This document shows, one piece after another, positions 1-11,958 of a stretch of DNA of 64,000 bases. Numbering within the stretch: the first letter of the stretch is position 1; every line of letters starts with the position of its first letter. Where the stretch lies: positions 124,001 through 188,000 of the forward strand of contig JAKEKT010000011.1 of assembly GCA_021495925.1 (NCBI GenBank). Direction: 5' to 3'. A program made the position numbers and the translations under genes. The DNA comes from Diplodia intermedia (taxonomy: Eukaryota > Ascomycota > Dothideomycetes > Botryosphaeriales > Botryosphaeriaceae). The notes below the pieces were generated by a model that saw nothing but the letters and a program-made list of their open reading frames with translations, did not search any database and was not told where the DNA came from.

Positions 1-1110
1 TGAAGTCGACCTGCGCGGAGTGCCTGGAGCTTTGTGGGTGGTTGCGCGTCGAGTCCCCACGAGAGCCAGCTCACGAACGGTCTTTACGGGCGGCCTGAGG
101 TAGGTATATCGACAACCGGCGGGTCGTGCAGAGGCGGGCGGAATTATTAATGGTTCACCTTCGACGCCAGACACGTGGGGTGTTTCCGTCCACAGCGGCG
201 CCAGAGACGCAGAGCTCGGGGCAGGCCGATAGGCGCGGTTCCCCAGGCTCGTGGACGCTGGGCAACTTCGTTCGCTGAGAGGCCAATGACTGGAACCGGT
301 CCGTAGTCAAAAAGAGAGTACACATGCAGGCCGGCGAGTGATTGGCTGTGGCGCGAGGGTTAAGGTTAGCAGCGCTGCGGGCGTGTGGGTCAAACGTAGA
401 AGGCAAACACGGGCGCAGCCAGTGGATGGCGCGCGCAGAAAGGCTGAGCGAAAGACAAAAGAAAGAGCCCGTGGGGCCACAAGAGCGCAGCGACGAAGGG
501 GAAGGCGAAACTGAGGAGGCCGAGGCGCCAATGAGTCGAGGTTAAGAGCGGCGTTGCCAAACAGCCCGTTGCGGTCGCACCAAGGCCGCAAGGGCTCGGT
601 GGCGCATGAGATGCCAGGGCCGGGCCATTGTATCAGGTTCATCCTGGCCGCGATGCGTGGTGCTCGATGGGGATTCAGGTTGCGATGCTGAAACGCCCGA
701 CACGACGGGGATCTTCAGCCAGACGCGGCGCCAACCGCCCACGGCCTATCGTGGCCTATCACTTCGCAGCTCCGCCGGCTGCTGCGAACACCAAACCGCC
801 GCTAGCCCCCGCAACGCCGAACGAACTGCCATCTTTGCCGCAATTTGCCCGGCTCTGCTTTAAATTGCTACCTGCACCTCGCTGCCCGCCGCCGCAGCCT
901 CTATGTCGCGAGAGCCTCTGCGGCTCTGGTCTGCCTTCGCGCCCTGTCGCCCATCTCGAACCGCGCGTTTCTGCGCGTTTGTCTTGTTCAGCCGCGACCC
1001 AGCCGTCGCGAGACTTCTTGGTAGCTGCTTGATTTTGCAGCGCGAAAGGTCTGCTCCTGTGACACGAATGGCCTCAAATCAATCCCGCTAGCCTAACGCG
1101 GTAGCTGTCC
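1..1110. other. Left-edge non-coding stretch
   Basis: GC-rich sequence between the window edge and the stop codon of the U5-40K gene. Several short open frames exist on both strands, but none shows a recognisable domain, a consistent splice pattern or fungal coding character. It probably holds the 3' flank of the U5-40K gene and flanking sequence of a gene outside the window. Confidence 0.5.
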
Positions 1111-2485
1111 TCACTTGCCAAGCTCCCCCACAAGTAGCATGCCGTCCGATGAGCCAGATACGACTGCGCATGTTAGCGATTTTGTTGCCCCCGCAATTCA
1201 GGCGATGGCTGCTCTTACCGATCGGCTCGTCACGCGGCGAAAAGCGCACATCGTTGACCGCTCCCTTGTGGCCTGGCAGCTTGTAGAGAAGCTTGCCAGT
1301 GTTCGCGTCCCATACCACAACCGTGCGATCACCACTTCCAGCAGCAATCTTCTGGCCCTTGGGGTCCCAGCTCGCCTTCAGCAGATTTTTCTCCATGCCT
1401 GTCGGGGCTCCGTCGTACGTCTTGAGGTGGCGATCGGTGGGAGCAAACGGCCGGATGTCCCATGTGCGAACAGTGGAGTCGTGCGAGTTGGAAAGGAGCG
1501 TCTGCGAATCTGGAGAAACTTGCAGGGATGTGATGGTGTCGGTGTGTCCCAGCAGCGAGTAGGCGACGGCCTTCTTGCGCATGTCCCACACTTTGATATC
1601 GTTGTCTATGCCGCCGGAGTAAAGCTCGTTACCAGCTTCTGCCAAGGCCACGGCGGTCACGGGAAACTCAGTCTCGATGTAGTCGACTGCCTCCTTTTGT
1701 CTCGGATCCCAAATCTGCGCAATGTCAATACCTCGGCACTCCACTGACAAGGCTGCGTCTCCCAGCTTACCCCAATGTACCCATCGTCTGAGCCGCTGAC
1801 AAGCATCTCTTCACCACGTTTGCTCACATCCATGCAATTGATGACCTCTTCGTGCCCCAGGTGCCTGCGTATCCTCTGGCCGGTCTCAAGATCCCAACTA
1901 GCAAGCATCATGTCTGCCGAGGCCGAATAGATAACGCGAGAGTCGCGCGACCAGTGGAGGTCCAAGATAGCGCCCTTGTGTCCGCTCAAAATGCCATAGT
2001 TTTCGCATTGGCCGTACGTCCTCCACAAGACTGTTGATTCATCTCAGCCACAGTGCAAATGCAGGCCGACTGTTGGTGTACCTACGGATGTTCCGATCCA
2101 TTGAGCCAGAGGCTATGTGTTGGCCGGTCGGATCGAACCTCGTCGCAAAGACTTCGCCGGAATGTCCTGGGAAATCAAGTGTTAGAGCACGCGGGGACAA
2201 TCGTGTCGGGTAGAAATACCTGTGAGCTCCATGATAGGAGCTTGCAGCCCACTCGTGCGCGGCACCTACACAATCAGCCATGGTTCGCCTTTCTTCTCGC
2301 CTTAGCTCAAGGGCAAGGAATACAAGATTGTCGGGGGTGAGACGTACAGCTTGAATGAGGGCGCCATTCTGTGCGGAGCTATTCGTGATGGCGACTTCGT
2401 TGCCCAGGTCGTTGTCGGAACGCTGCCTCTTGACGAGCTGATTGGAGCCGAAGGAGTCGGCAGCGGGGCGCTTTTCCGAAGACAT
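1111..2485 (-). CDS. U5 snRNP 40 kDa WD40 protein (SNRNP40/Spf38-like)
   Basis: This is a WD40 propeller protein of the U5 snRNP that sits next to Prp8 in the spliceosome (family knowledge). Six exons join in frame: 2485-2348, 2265-2220, 2166-2086, 2030-1771, 1714-1219 and 1163-1111, giving 357 residues, the usual size for the family. Visible family signatures are a basic VKRQR segment near the N-terminus, HSGEVFATRFDPTG in the first blade, GGIDNDIKVWDMR in the middle, DIRPFAP, and a C-terminal blade ending GSSDGMLLVGELGK. The junction between exons 3 and 4 restores NILLWRTYGQC, matching the first-blade end of human SNRNP40. All introns are short and GT-AG. It is divergent from BET3 with 371 bases between the two start codons. 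Confidence 0.93.
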
Positions 2486-2856
2486 GGTCGCGGTGATGTT
2501 CGGCGTGCGGTGGGCGGTCGAGTGCGGGGGTCAAAGTCGAAGACGGCGGCTGAGATGGTGATGATTCTCAAAGTTTACGGCCCACAGCGGCGATCCCCGC
2601 GCTAAGCACACGGCGCGCGTCGAACGCGGCCGGGCCGACGAGCTCCTGAGGCCTCGGGCGGCTGCGTCACCGTACCCCAGACCACCCGCGATTCCTCAGT
2701 CGGAAATTCAACCAACTACCTTCATATATCCCTCTGCGCATCCCGCTCACCCGGATCGTCACCTTGTCCGGTTGAGGCAGTTTGATGCGCCCGCCCCGAC
2801 CTACCTCATCTCGCTGTGACTGAGGACCGGGCGCACCGTCTGTGTCCAGGAGCGCT
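2486..2856. promoter_or_regulatory. Divergent promoter of the U5-40K and BET3 genes
   Basis: 371 bases separate the two outward-facing start codons, so both promoters and 5' UTRs must lie here or overlap. I see no clear TATA box. Function is inferred from gene orientation only. Confidence 0.6.
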
Positions 2857-3808
2857 ATGGCTTCCACCAAAGCCGCCCGCCTGGGCGAGGAGTGAGTCCC
2901 CCGCCCAGTCCCCGCGCATGCAAAAGCTAACTTAATCTAGGGTTTGGAAGTAAGTAGCAAGCTTCTCGAGCGTAGCGCAACGTCCGCCGTTTCTAACACC
3001 TACGAGAACCCGCGTCGACAAGGTCAACGCCGAACTAGTCACCCTTACCTACGGAACGATCGTCGCGCAGCTTTGCAAGGACTTCGACAGCGATTATGTC
3101 GAGGTCAACCGGCAGCTGGATAAGATGGGTTATAACATTGGCCTGCGCCTGATCGAGGACTTCCTTGCAAAGTCCAATACCACCTCGTGCTCAAGCTTCC
3201 GTGAAGTTGCTGAGATGATATCCAAGGTACGAGTATAGCTGCGCTTCGCTCTTTGCCCAGCCAAGTTCCGTAGCTAGTATCCGATGAAGCTATGGCAGCC
3301 TCGTGTAGCAGCTGTATCACCCGAGCAGATTGTTTAGCCCAGCCTCAAAATGTCCACACTCCCAACTCAGAGGCAGTGTTATACTAATAGGCAATCTTGG
3401 ACAGGTCGGCTTCAAGATCTTCCTTAATATCACCCCGACAATCACCAACTGGACCAGCGATAGCAAGCAGTTCTCTCTGATATTCGATGAGAACCCTCTG
3501 GCAGACTTTGTGGAGCTGCCGGATGATGGTCGTGCACAGGATGAGCTCTGGTACTCGAACATCCTTTGCGGAGTTCTGCGGGGAGCATTAGAAATGGTTA
3601 GTAAATCCTGCCTCCGGGTCTCCAACGTCCTCAGAGTCAAGAGCGCTTCACGCCAGGGAGACCACGCCATCGCTAAGCTGCAGCCTAGGTCCAAATGCAA
3701 GTTGAGGTACATTTCATCACCGACGTGCTCCGGGGAAACGACACGACAGAGATGCGCATCACTCTTGTCCGGTTTATTGAGGATGAGCTGCCGCCCGATG
3801 ATGAGTAA
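2857..3808 (+). CDS. BET3: TRAPP complex subunit Bet3 (TRAPPC3)
   Basis: Bet3 is a core subunit of the TRAPP tethering and Ypt1/Rab1 exchange complex at the Golgi (family knowledge). Five exons join in frame: 2857-2891, 2941-2949, 3007-3226, 3405-3596 and 3689-3808, giving 191 residues against 193 in yeast. Conserved runs include [28 protein letters not shown], the palmitate-pocket region [14 protein letters not shown], and [17 protein letters not shown] followed by VLRGND. The conserved Cys of the acylation segment appears to be present in AQLCKD. The second exon is only 9 bases long and supplies most of the conserved EEVWK motif; without it the reading frame still joins but the motif is lost. 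The stop is followed about 1 kb later by SomA on the same strand. Confidence 0.95.
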
Positions 3809-4813
3809 GCGGGCGGAGCAAAGCGCCAAGACCAGCCTAGAGGAGCCCGGTCAACGGTGCAACCGGGCGCTGCAGAGTCTGGCGGGCGTGCAGCAAGAAC
3901 GCAGGTCGCGAGCGACATAGCAAGCGGCGGACGCGGCGGACGCGGTGGGGCGTGCATACGGCGTTTGGCGGAGAGGTTCATCTAAATATACTATGAGTGC
4001 TATACCCTGATCGCCACCCCCTGGCCGCTGCGGAGAGGGCGGGAGGAGAGGCCACCGGCGGCGGAGTCACGTGATTTGAGCGGAACACGTAGAACAGCGT
4101 TCAGAACGATACAGGGTATGTTTGCGAGTGCGAGCAGTGTAATGTGTGTGTTTCCGAAGGCTGTTTCGGCGGTGGTGACGCTGCGTTGCAAGTGGCTGGG
4201 CTGGATGCGTGGTGCCTCGTGATTATGTGCGCACCCAATCGACAGCGCCTGGAGGGCCATGAAGGCGCGCCCCCCCAACCGCTAAGCTCGCACACCTCGA
4301 CCTGCAATTCCTTACCCGGCCTTGCGCTGCTGATACCCTGCGTGGCCATCGTGCAAATCTTTACTTTCGCGGCCGCTCCCTCCCGCCGTCTGCTGTAACA
4401 CGTCGCCGCCTCGCTAGCGACGCCATTTGATTGCGCGCAGCAGAATCAGGATACTCAGCACCCACCGCGCCTCTCCGACTCCCGTCCAACACCATCACCC
4501 ACGCGCACTTTGAGTGATCGCACGCCTGCGCCCTGCGACCGCCCAACGCCGCGAGCCCAACGCGCCCCCAGCACCCACCGACGCCGTCGTCACCTCGGCC
4601 GTCCGCACCCGGAGCGCCGACCTCGCCTTCACGCCGCTGCATCGCACGACCGCCGCGACGATCAAGGCCGCGCCCGCTCATGCTGGAGCACAGCACGCCC
4701 ATCTCCTGAGGCGGGTTCGTTGCATTCACCCCCGCAGTCCCACACCCACGGCCGCGAAGGGATCCAGACGCTCTTGACCGCGCATCCGCGCTCCCCACAG
4801 CCCGACGCCGCTC
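3809..4813. promoter_or_regulatory. BET3 to SomA intergenic region and SomA 5' region
   Basis: About 1 kb between the BET3 stop and the SomA start. It contains a perfect TCACGTGA palindrome at 4067-4074 (E-box, the type bound by Cbf1 or bHLH factors) and a long pyrimidine- and CGC-rich stretch just before the start, consistent with an extended 5' UTR. No credible gene is seen. Confidence 0.45.
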
Positions 4814-7368
4814 ATGATGAACCAGCAGCAGGCCAATATGGCCGCAATGCAGCAGCAGCAAGGTGGTCCTGTCGGAGGCACACCGCTGATGCAGGCCGGT
4901 GGCGCGCGAAACTCTATGGATCCGCAAACCATGCTGAATACATACATCTACGACTACTTCCTCAAGAACCACCACTGGGAACTCGCCCGCCAGGTCAAGG
5001 ATGCGCTTGTCATCAACATCGGGGCTCCCACAAAGCCGAGTCCAGGTGGTCGACGCGACGTGAATGGCGTGGACGACATGGACACTGATAACAAGGACGA
5101 CGTGCACAAACGCCCCGACGATCTCCCTCCCGCCGCCGTGCCTATCGACCCCTCCGAGAACTCCTTCCTGTTCGACTGGTGGCACCAGTTCTGGGACATC
5201 TTCAACGCGCAGCGCCAGCGCTCGAAGCCGGGCTCAGCGCAGCTGCAGTATTTGGCTCACACCAGGGTTTGTTGTTCCGAGTACCCCTCCCGCGCCCGCC
5301 GCATCGCTGATAACGCCCGCAGCAACAAGCCCAATTGAGGCAGGAAAGCCAGCAGCGCCTCATGATGACAAATAACCCGCAACCGTATAGGGGCATGATG
5401 GGCATGCCCGCCAATACCAAGGAGATGCAGATGAGGATGATGCAGAACCGCGGACCAATGTATGTGGGCTCAGAGATACCTCGGCCTGGCGGTACGGTTA
5501 CTGACGGCTCTTTTCACTGTGGTGTAGGAACGCACAGCAGCTTCAGCAGATGAAGAACCAACAACAGCAAATGATGCAGAATCAGCAGATGCAGCGGGAC
5601 GGGTCGCAGATGGACATGAACCAACGTCCGCAGTCGCCCGGCTCGGCCGAGAACGCGCCATCGCCGAACAAGCGTCCACGTCTTGAGAACGGGTTCAACG
5701 GCCAGCAGATGGGCCCTGGCGGAAGAAGCCAGGGAATGCAGCCGCAGCAAATGGGTGCAACTTCTGCAGCCCAGGCTGGCCAGATGCTCATGGCAAATGG
5801 CATCGACCCGAATAACATGACGCCGCAGCAGTTCAATGCATTCCAGGGGCAGAATCCCAATGTACAGGCAAAGGGTCTACAGGTATATGCTCAAAATCTT
5901 GCCTTGCAGCATAAAGCAGCCTTGAATAACCAACAATTGGCAAAGGAAATGAACAACGCCGGAATGCAAAACTCCCCCATGGCTCAGCAAGGCGCGGATG
6001 GCTCGCAAGACTTCTTCCAGGGCAATGCTAACGCCCGTATGCAGCCAGGCGCTCCCGGCCAACAGCCCGGCGGCAACCATGCGCTGCAGGACTACCAGAT
6101 GCAATTGATGCTCTTGGAGCAACAGAACAAGAAGCGCCTTCTGATGGCACGCCAGGAGCAGGACAACATTACCCAACATCCCGCCTCTGGCCCAGTCGGT
6201 CAGCCCGGGTTCCCGCCAGCAATGTCACCCCAGGGTAGCAGGGCTGGTCCCTCGCCGAATCCCAGCGATCAGATGAAGCGTGGTACCCCGAAGCTGAACC
6301 AGGCTGGCCTGCCTGGCTCGCCGATGCCGGATGGATCGATGCCGCAGAACAGGAGCTCTCCACTGCCGAACGGTTTCGATCCCAACCAGATGCCGCCTGG
6401 CATGCCACAGTTCTATCAAGGACAGATGGCAAACGGCATGATGAGACCACCAAGCTCACATCCCGGCTTCCAGCAGATGCCGCAGCAGCAGCAAATGGAG
6501 ATGATCGCTCGTAACGGTGGCCGGATGCCGAACGGAGGCATGTGGCCTCAAGGTGGACCGCCCCAGATGATGCAGCAGGGCCAGCAACAAGGAGGGCCGC
6601 CACCGGGCCAGGGCATGCAGCCGGGTCAGCAACAGCCGCCGCCTATGGGCACTCCCCAACAGCGGAACCAGCAGATGCCCCCGCCGCCGGCTCCCGCCGT
6701 TGGCAACGAGAATGGCCGGACGCAACCATCTTCCCCTGCACAGCCTCAGAACCAACCTCCGACCCCTTCGCAAGCTAACAAGGCGAACCCCAAGAACAAG
6801 AAGAAGGACGACAAGAAGGTTAGAATGCTGCGTTTGGACTGTGTCTGCGTGAGCTAATCCGTCGTAGAATGCCCCATCCAAACCGCAAAATGCCGGCAAC
6901 GCCGGAAACAAGAAGGGTTCAACAGCGGGTGCTACTCCGGCCTCGGACGCCGAGAATCCTCCACCGACACCCACGCCTAGTACGCCATCAATGCCAATGC
7001 AACAAAAGAAATCGATTAGTAACCCGTCTGCAACAGCTCAACAACCCAACCCTCAGCAGCAACCTGCCCCGCCCGCGAACCAGCCTCCCCAGGTGCCTGC
7101 TCAGCCCCAAATGGACCCCAACGCAAGTGCTCCTTTCGGAGACCTTGGCAACGACACGGTACGTGTCTCCTCTTTGGCTTGTACTCTCGCGATTCTAATT
7201 GCTTTCTAGAACGGCGCTTTCAACCTAGACTTCAGTTCCATCGACAGCGGCGACGTCCTCGAAAACTTCGATTTCGATACCTTCTTGCACACTGACGATG
7301 GTGGTCCCACCGCCTTCAGTTTCGACCAGGCCTTCCTCAATGACGGAGTTGAAGCAGACGCACTATGA
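4814..7368 (+). CDS. somA: LisH-domain transcriptional regulator Som1/SomA (Flo8-type)
   Basis: Som1/SomA proteins act downstream of cAMP/PKA and control adhesion, development and virulence in filamentous fungi, usually with PtaB/Ldb1 (family knowledge). Five exons join in frame: 4814-5266, 5323-5459, 5528-6818, 6868-7158 and 7210-7368, giving 776 residues. A LisH motif lies at roughly residues 38-70 (MLNTYIYDYFLKNHHWELA), followed by FLFDWWHQFWDIFNAQR, the conserved LUFS-type segment. The rest is low-complexity and very rich in Gln, Met, Pro and Asn. The C-terminus is acidic and aromatic (VLENFDFDTFLH), resembling an activation region. Two adjacent ATGs open the frame; the first is used here. 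Splice sites are GTTTGT, GTATGT, GTTAGA and GTACGT. Confidence 0.88.
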
Positions 7369-9594
7369 TTACGACATCGACGTCGAGTATCCGACCTCAC
7401 GAGTTTTCCAAGCAGGATTCCTGTCGACATTTAGATTTTTGTCCGCGATAGTCCTCTTCTCGCTCCCTTTTCTCTGAGCACTTTTCGACTTTCTCGGAGA
7501 TAGACATTCGAGAAGGACGCTGGGGTTGCCGGTCTTGCGCGCAGCATGCGCAGGGCGATTGACCGTCTTAGCATTCTTCGGTTGGAGCACGCAGCAATTG
7601 TGCATTATTTTCAGTTACAGACATGTCATCCTTCCTTGCACAGTACATCCGTGCACACAAACACCGCAACGGATAGACTGCGCTTCTCTCCATGAGCAGT
7701 CACTACTGTGGACGATTCCTTTCGATATCAACGTTAAATTCCTTGTGTCATTTCCTGATCTTGCGCTTAGGCTGGCGGGTACGCGAACGGGTGGTGCATC
7801 TGGTATCTAAACTTTTCGTTACTTGCGTGACGGCGTCAAGTCTCACTTTTCAATATTCCCCCAAAAATTCTTTCCGACTTCGGACGCATGTCGAAACTTT
7901 CCTCACTATACTGCTGTCTTGTTTTGGTGTCTTCTCTTTCTGGTAGTCGGTAGAAAGGGGGGCGCGTTGCGTGTTGGGTGGAATGGGTCGGATGGAGAGG
8001 TCTGCAACAATTTTCCCGTTTTCTTCTTGTCTTTGCTATTGCAGTATCTGTCGAAACTGTTGTTTGGTGTTATTCGTTGTTTTCCTTACCAAGTCGTCAA
8101 GTCACTTCTTAAAATCGACTCTAATCTATACCACGCTTTTCACTCCGCAAGCACCGAGGAGACGGATCCTCTTCGAACTTCTTTCTCTGTTTGCACCGAT
8201 TTCATCCGATCCAATCATCCTCCCAAAACAGTCCTGACTGCGGCCGATTGCACGCATGCAAGGCGGTGGGTGGATGACTGCAAGTTGCGTGAGTGGCGGA
8301 AGTGGCGAAGGGCAAAGATGACGGATGGAGTGAGATTAAGGTGTGACTGTGGCGGGGATTATGTCACCTATGAGAGATACCTGGCGGGCTGACCCGTTGA
8401 GAGGACCTTGGGAAGATTGCGTTCTCCCTTCGAGGCCTCTCCCTACCCACCCACGAACGGCAGCTTCGTGGTTACATACAACGTCGAGGGAAATTCTTCC
8501 GGTCTGTTGGAGAGAAGGGGATCTGGTTATGAGGGTTGTTTGGAGCCGGGCTGGTCCTATTCATCATTTCCTTCTTCGGTGGTGTGCAGCGTCCTAGTCT
8601 GGTAAATGGGTGTTGAGAGTATCAACTCTGTTGTGGTGTGCTGTTTACCTTCATTCACACATGCCAGTCGCCGGGAGCTCGACGTTTTGTCTTTTCGTTT
8701 CTCACCAGCGGTTGGATATTACCCGTGCGCTCGCTGTCATATTTATATGGAACAGTATTCTATGTTGTCGTTGTTGGCCTTTTGTTTTTTGCTGCGTGAG
8801 CATGGCGATGTGCTGAGTGCTTTGTACAGCGTGTGTCTGGTGGGGCGCAATTGCTGGGAGCGAACGCATGTACGGGCGAGAAGGGTTCGAACGTTCGAGT
8901 CTTTCTTGCACTTTGCTTTTGCGCGCTCTGTACCTTTTCTCTTGTCTTCAAATCCCTTTTCTTCGGTTCTTGCCTTTACATTCCCGAGGCCCGGGTATCG
9001 CCCGTGATCGTACTTCATCTGTATATTCGGCTCGTTTGCTGCTCTGAGTGGATCTCAAAGTCCAACACGTCCACAACATGTTATCTCTCATCGCCTCCTC
9101 TTATATTCGCAAAGAAAAGACCTCTGTGCCGTTACTGCCGGCATCGATGCCGTCGTGAATAAGGATGATGAATAAAGAATATGCTCCTCGCTACTGTTGA
9201 TAAGACCCTCTGTAGAAACCAAGCAGAGTACATCAGCCGACTTGAAGTGAGAAATTCGGAGAAGAAGGGATTGACGAGGCCATCCCGCCTTTTTTAGCTT
9301 GCGAATGAAACGGGTACACGGGATGGTAATCCGACCATGATTGCACCGTACTTGTTTGACATTAACCAAATACTCGCAAGATACTGTTCGTTCCTTCCCA
9401 TCTCATTTCTTTTGTCTTTTTGGACCCGAATCGAAAGCATGCATGCCCGCTATCGAATGGGGAAAGAAACAAAAACCCCGATCTACGGTAAATAACCAAG
9501 AACTGCGACGCGCCCCTTTGCCATCAACGCCCGCTCTCCGAACGCCGGGAGATCATAGAAAACCGAATTCCCCGTCTCCCTGTCGCCGACATCA
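7369..9594. other. Long convergent spacer between SomA and PSY4
   Basis: About 2.2 kb between two converging genes. The plus strand is visibly T- and C-rich, with many poly-pyrimidine runs and several AATAAA-like elements near 9150-9180. Small open frames occur but have no recognisable domain. It may be long 3' UTRs or carry a non-coding transcript. Confidence 0.45.
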
Positions 9595-11503
9595 TCAATC
9601 CGTCATTTCTGTGTCCGACTTGTTCCCATCATCCTTCTTTTCCTCCGCTGAGCTCTTTTCTGCTTCCTCAGCGTCCTTCGCACCCGCGTCCGTAGCTGCC
9701 TTCTTATCGCCAGACTTGTCTTTTGCTTCCTTCTGCTCGGCGTCATCAACGTCTTTCATCTCCGCTTCCGGGCTCACAGGCTGCTCGGGCTTAGACTTCT
9801 TGCTATCGTCCTCCTCGCCTGCCTCTCCGTCGTCTTTCTTGGCCGTGGTAGCGACCGGCGCCCTCCCCACAGCCGCTTCCAGGTTGATCCCTCCACCGGC
9901 GCTTCCCTGCTGCTGAGGGCCCACGTCTTCGGCACCCACCTCCTCCGGACCTCTCGCATGGGGAAGCTCGTCATGCTGCTTCTCCTCGTCTGCCGCCGAT
10001 GTCTCCTCGCCTTCCTTTTGCTCACCACTGCCACCTGCCGCAGCTGCGGCGGCGGCGGCGGCGGCGTAGCCGGGCAGCAGTGCCCGTCTGGGATTGCTCT
10101 GCCCGACGGGCACGACGCCGGCCTCCTGCTCCTGCCGCAGCAGCTCGCCCTGCGTAACCGCGCCCGCCTCCCTCAAACTCTCTTCGGTGGTCGCGGTTGT
10201 TGTGGTACCTGCGGAGGGGCCTCCTGCTGTCGGAGCGGGGGCGGCACCGGCACTCGGCGGCGCAGACGTGGTCGTCGTGCTCAGCGCGCCGTTGACGACC
10301 GACACCGTCTCGATGCGACCCGCACCGTTCGGCCCGTCCACCATCTCCGTGCTCTCGCTAACGAGCTCGCTGTTGTTGTTTCCGTTCCCGTTGCCAGATG
10401 ACGATCCGCCGCTGCCAGCACCACCGCGATTCTGCAACCACGGAATTGGCGTCAGCAGCGCCCCGCCCAAGCTCTCGTCGCTACCAAGGGCAGCGGCGGA
10501 CGGGGAAATTGCGGACGGCGTTGCGCTGCTCGTCGGCGTGATGCCGTTCAGGATGCCCGTGCTCGCCGGCACCGCCGCCTGCGGCAGCGGGAACACCGTT
10601 GTCGCGCTGCTCACGCTGACCACACGGTCTAGGGCGCGCAGGTACGGTGGCAGATACCGGTAGTGCGCCTGCGGGTACAGTACCAGCTCCGCCAGCCGCT
10701 GCACCGTGTGTGGTGGCTCCTGTCCGAACTGCTTCCGCAGCGCCCCTGTGATCGACGCGTGCAGGCCCGCCAGCTCTGGCGGCAGCGACGACGACGACGA
10801 CGATGTTGTTGATGGCGTTGCTGCGCCAGAAGACGTGGAAGAAGATGCACTATTGGCCTCGTTGGTGTCGCCGCCAGTGGTGCCGGTACCGCCTGCGCCT
10901 GCGGCGGTGAGAGCAGCGGTGATGTTGGCGTCGTGCGAGCCGGAGGGAGACAGCGCTTGTGTGGAAGGACCGGGGGAGGGTGTGGATTTCGCGGCGGCAT
11001 TGGGAGCGTTGGCGGCGGTGTTGCTACTGCTGGTGGGCGGCGCGTTTTCCTTGTCCGCGGCCGCGACTTGACTCCGTAAAATTCGGTCGGGGGGAGGCGG
11101 CGGTCTGCTGGGGGTCACTGAGCGTTCTCGCTCAATGATGGTAGGCGGCGGGATTGTGGGGGTGGGAAATTCGTTGGAAACAATCTGTAGAGATTCGATG
11201 GTGAGCGGGCTGCGCGAATTGCGGGTTTGCAAGAGGGAAAACAGGTCATGGGGTCGAGCTGGTGGCGGCGCATACGTGATCAAGCCTCGACAGAACTATT
11301 TCAAGGGCGCGCGGCCACTCGCTCCTGCAGCAGGTGTCAGCGTGTGCATTCGATGGGTAAGGAAGCTCGAGGCTGGCGGGTGGACTTACGCAACCATGGA
11401 GCCATCTTTGGCGGCCTGCTCCAGCAACTGCTCGCCTATTGCTCACACAGGGACGTTAGCATGGGCGGCGCGACTCCAGGAGAAGTAGCTTACCGGTTAG
11501 CAT
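9595..11503 (-). CDS. PSY4: Protein phosphatase 4 regulatory subunit R2 (Psy4/PPP4R2)
   Basis: PPP4R2 proteins target the PP4 catalytic subunit, with roles in the DNA damage response and recovery from checkpoints (family knowledge). Four exons join in frame: 11503-11494, 11435-11390, 11324-11276 and 11184-9595, giving 564 residues. The rebuilt N-terminus reads EQLLEQAAKDGSM, then EWPRALEIVLSRLDHIVSNEFP, which fits the family start. The core PPP4R2 segment HTVQRLAELVLYPQAHYRYLP lies near residues 190-225. The C-terminal half is low complexity, with an Ala run coded near 10040-10070 and an acidic Lys/Glu tail ending DTEMTD. The first coding exon is only 10 bases, so an annotation based on the long frame alone would start wrongly at a TTG codon. 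Confidence 0.85.
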
Positions 11504-11958
11504 TGTGGCGGGTGAGGGGTGGGGTATGTAGGTGAGGAAGCAAGCTTGAGCTGCGCTCGGGCGTGTTGATGCGCGCGCGTGTCGTCGACGAACCGCTGCC
11601 AGCGCCCGAACTTCGGCGAATTTATCTCATCGGCGGCCGCGCCAGTCCGCATAAGGCAATCACATGTGTACTGGTTACGCCCAGGTTTAATATAAGGCCC
11701 ACAGGGCATCTTTATTAGCACTGCTATGTAGGGGTTATTAGTCCAGCTATCGCTACCCATAGCACAAGTTTCCAGCCCGGCAGATCAATGCCACTGCAAA
11801 GCAGTGCCCAAGAAGAATTGCAAAGAAAACGCCTAATCCGCCAGCAACCAGATCGCTAAGACACGAGATCCCATTCCAGACGCCATGCCTCCCAACCCGA
11901 GATCATGAATGGTATCTTGTCATAATTCTGTGGGTTAGTAATTGTCCAGCCTCGCACA
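11504..11958. promoter_or_regulatory. PSY4 upstream region and CDC20 3' flank
   Basis: 455 bases between the start of PSY4 and the stop of the upstream CDC20 gene, both on the minus strand. It should contain the PSY4 promoter and the CDC20 3' UTR. No gene or clear element is seen. Confidence 0.45.

Noticed and set aside
9958..11071. Plus-strand frames opposite PSY4
   Set aside because: They mirror Ala-, Ser- and Gly-rich low-complexity coding sequence of PSY4 and have no domain of their own.
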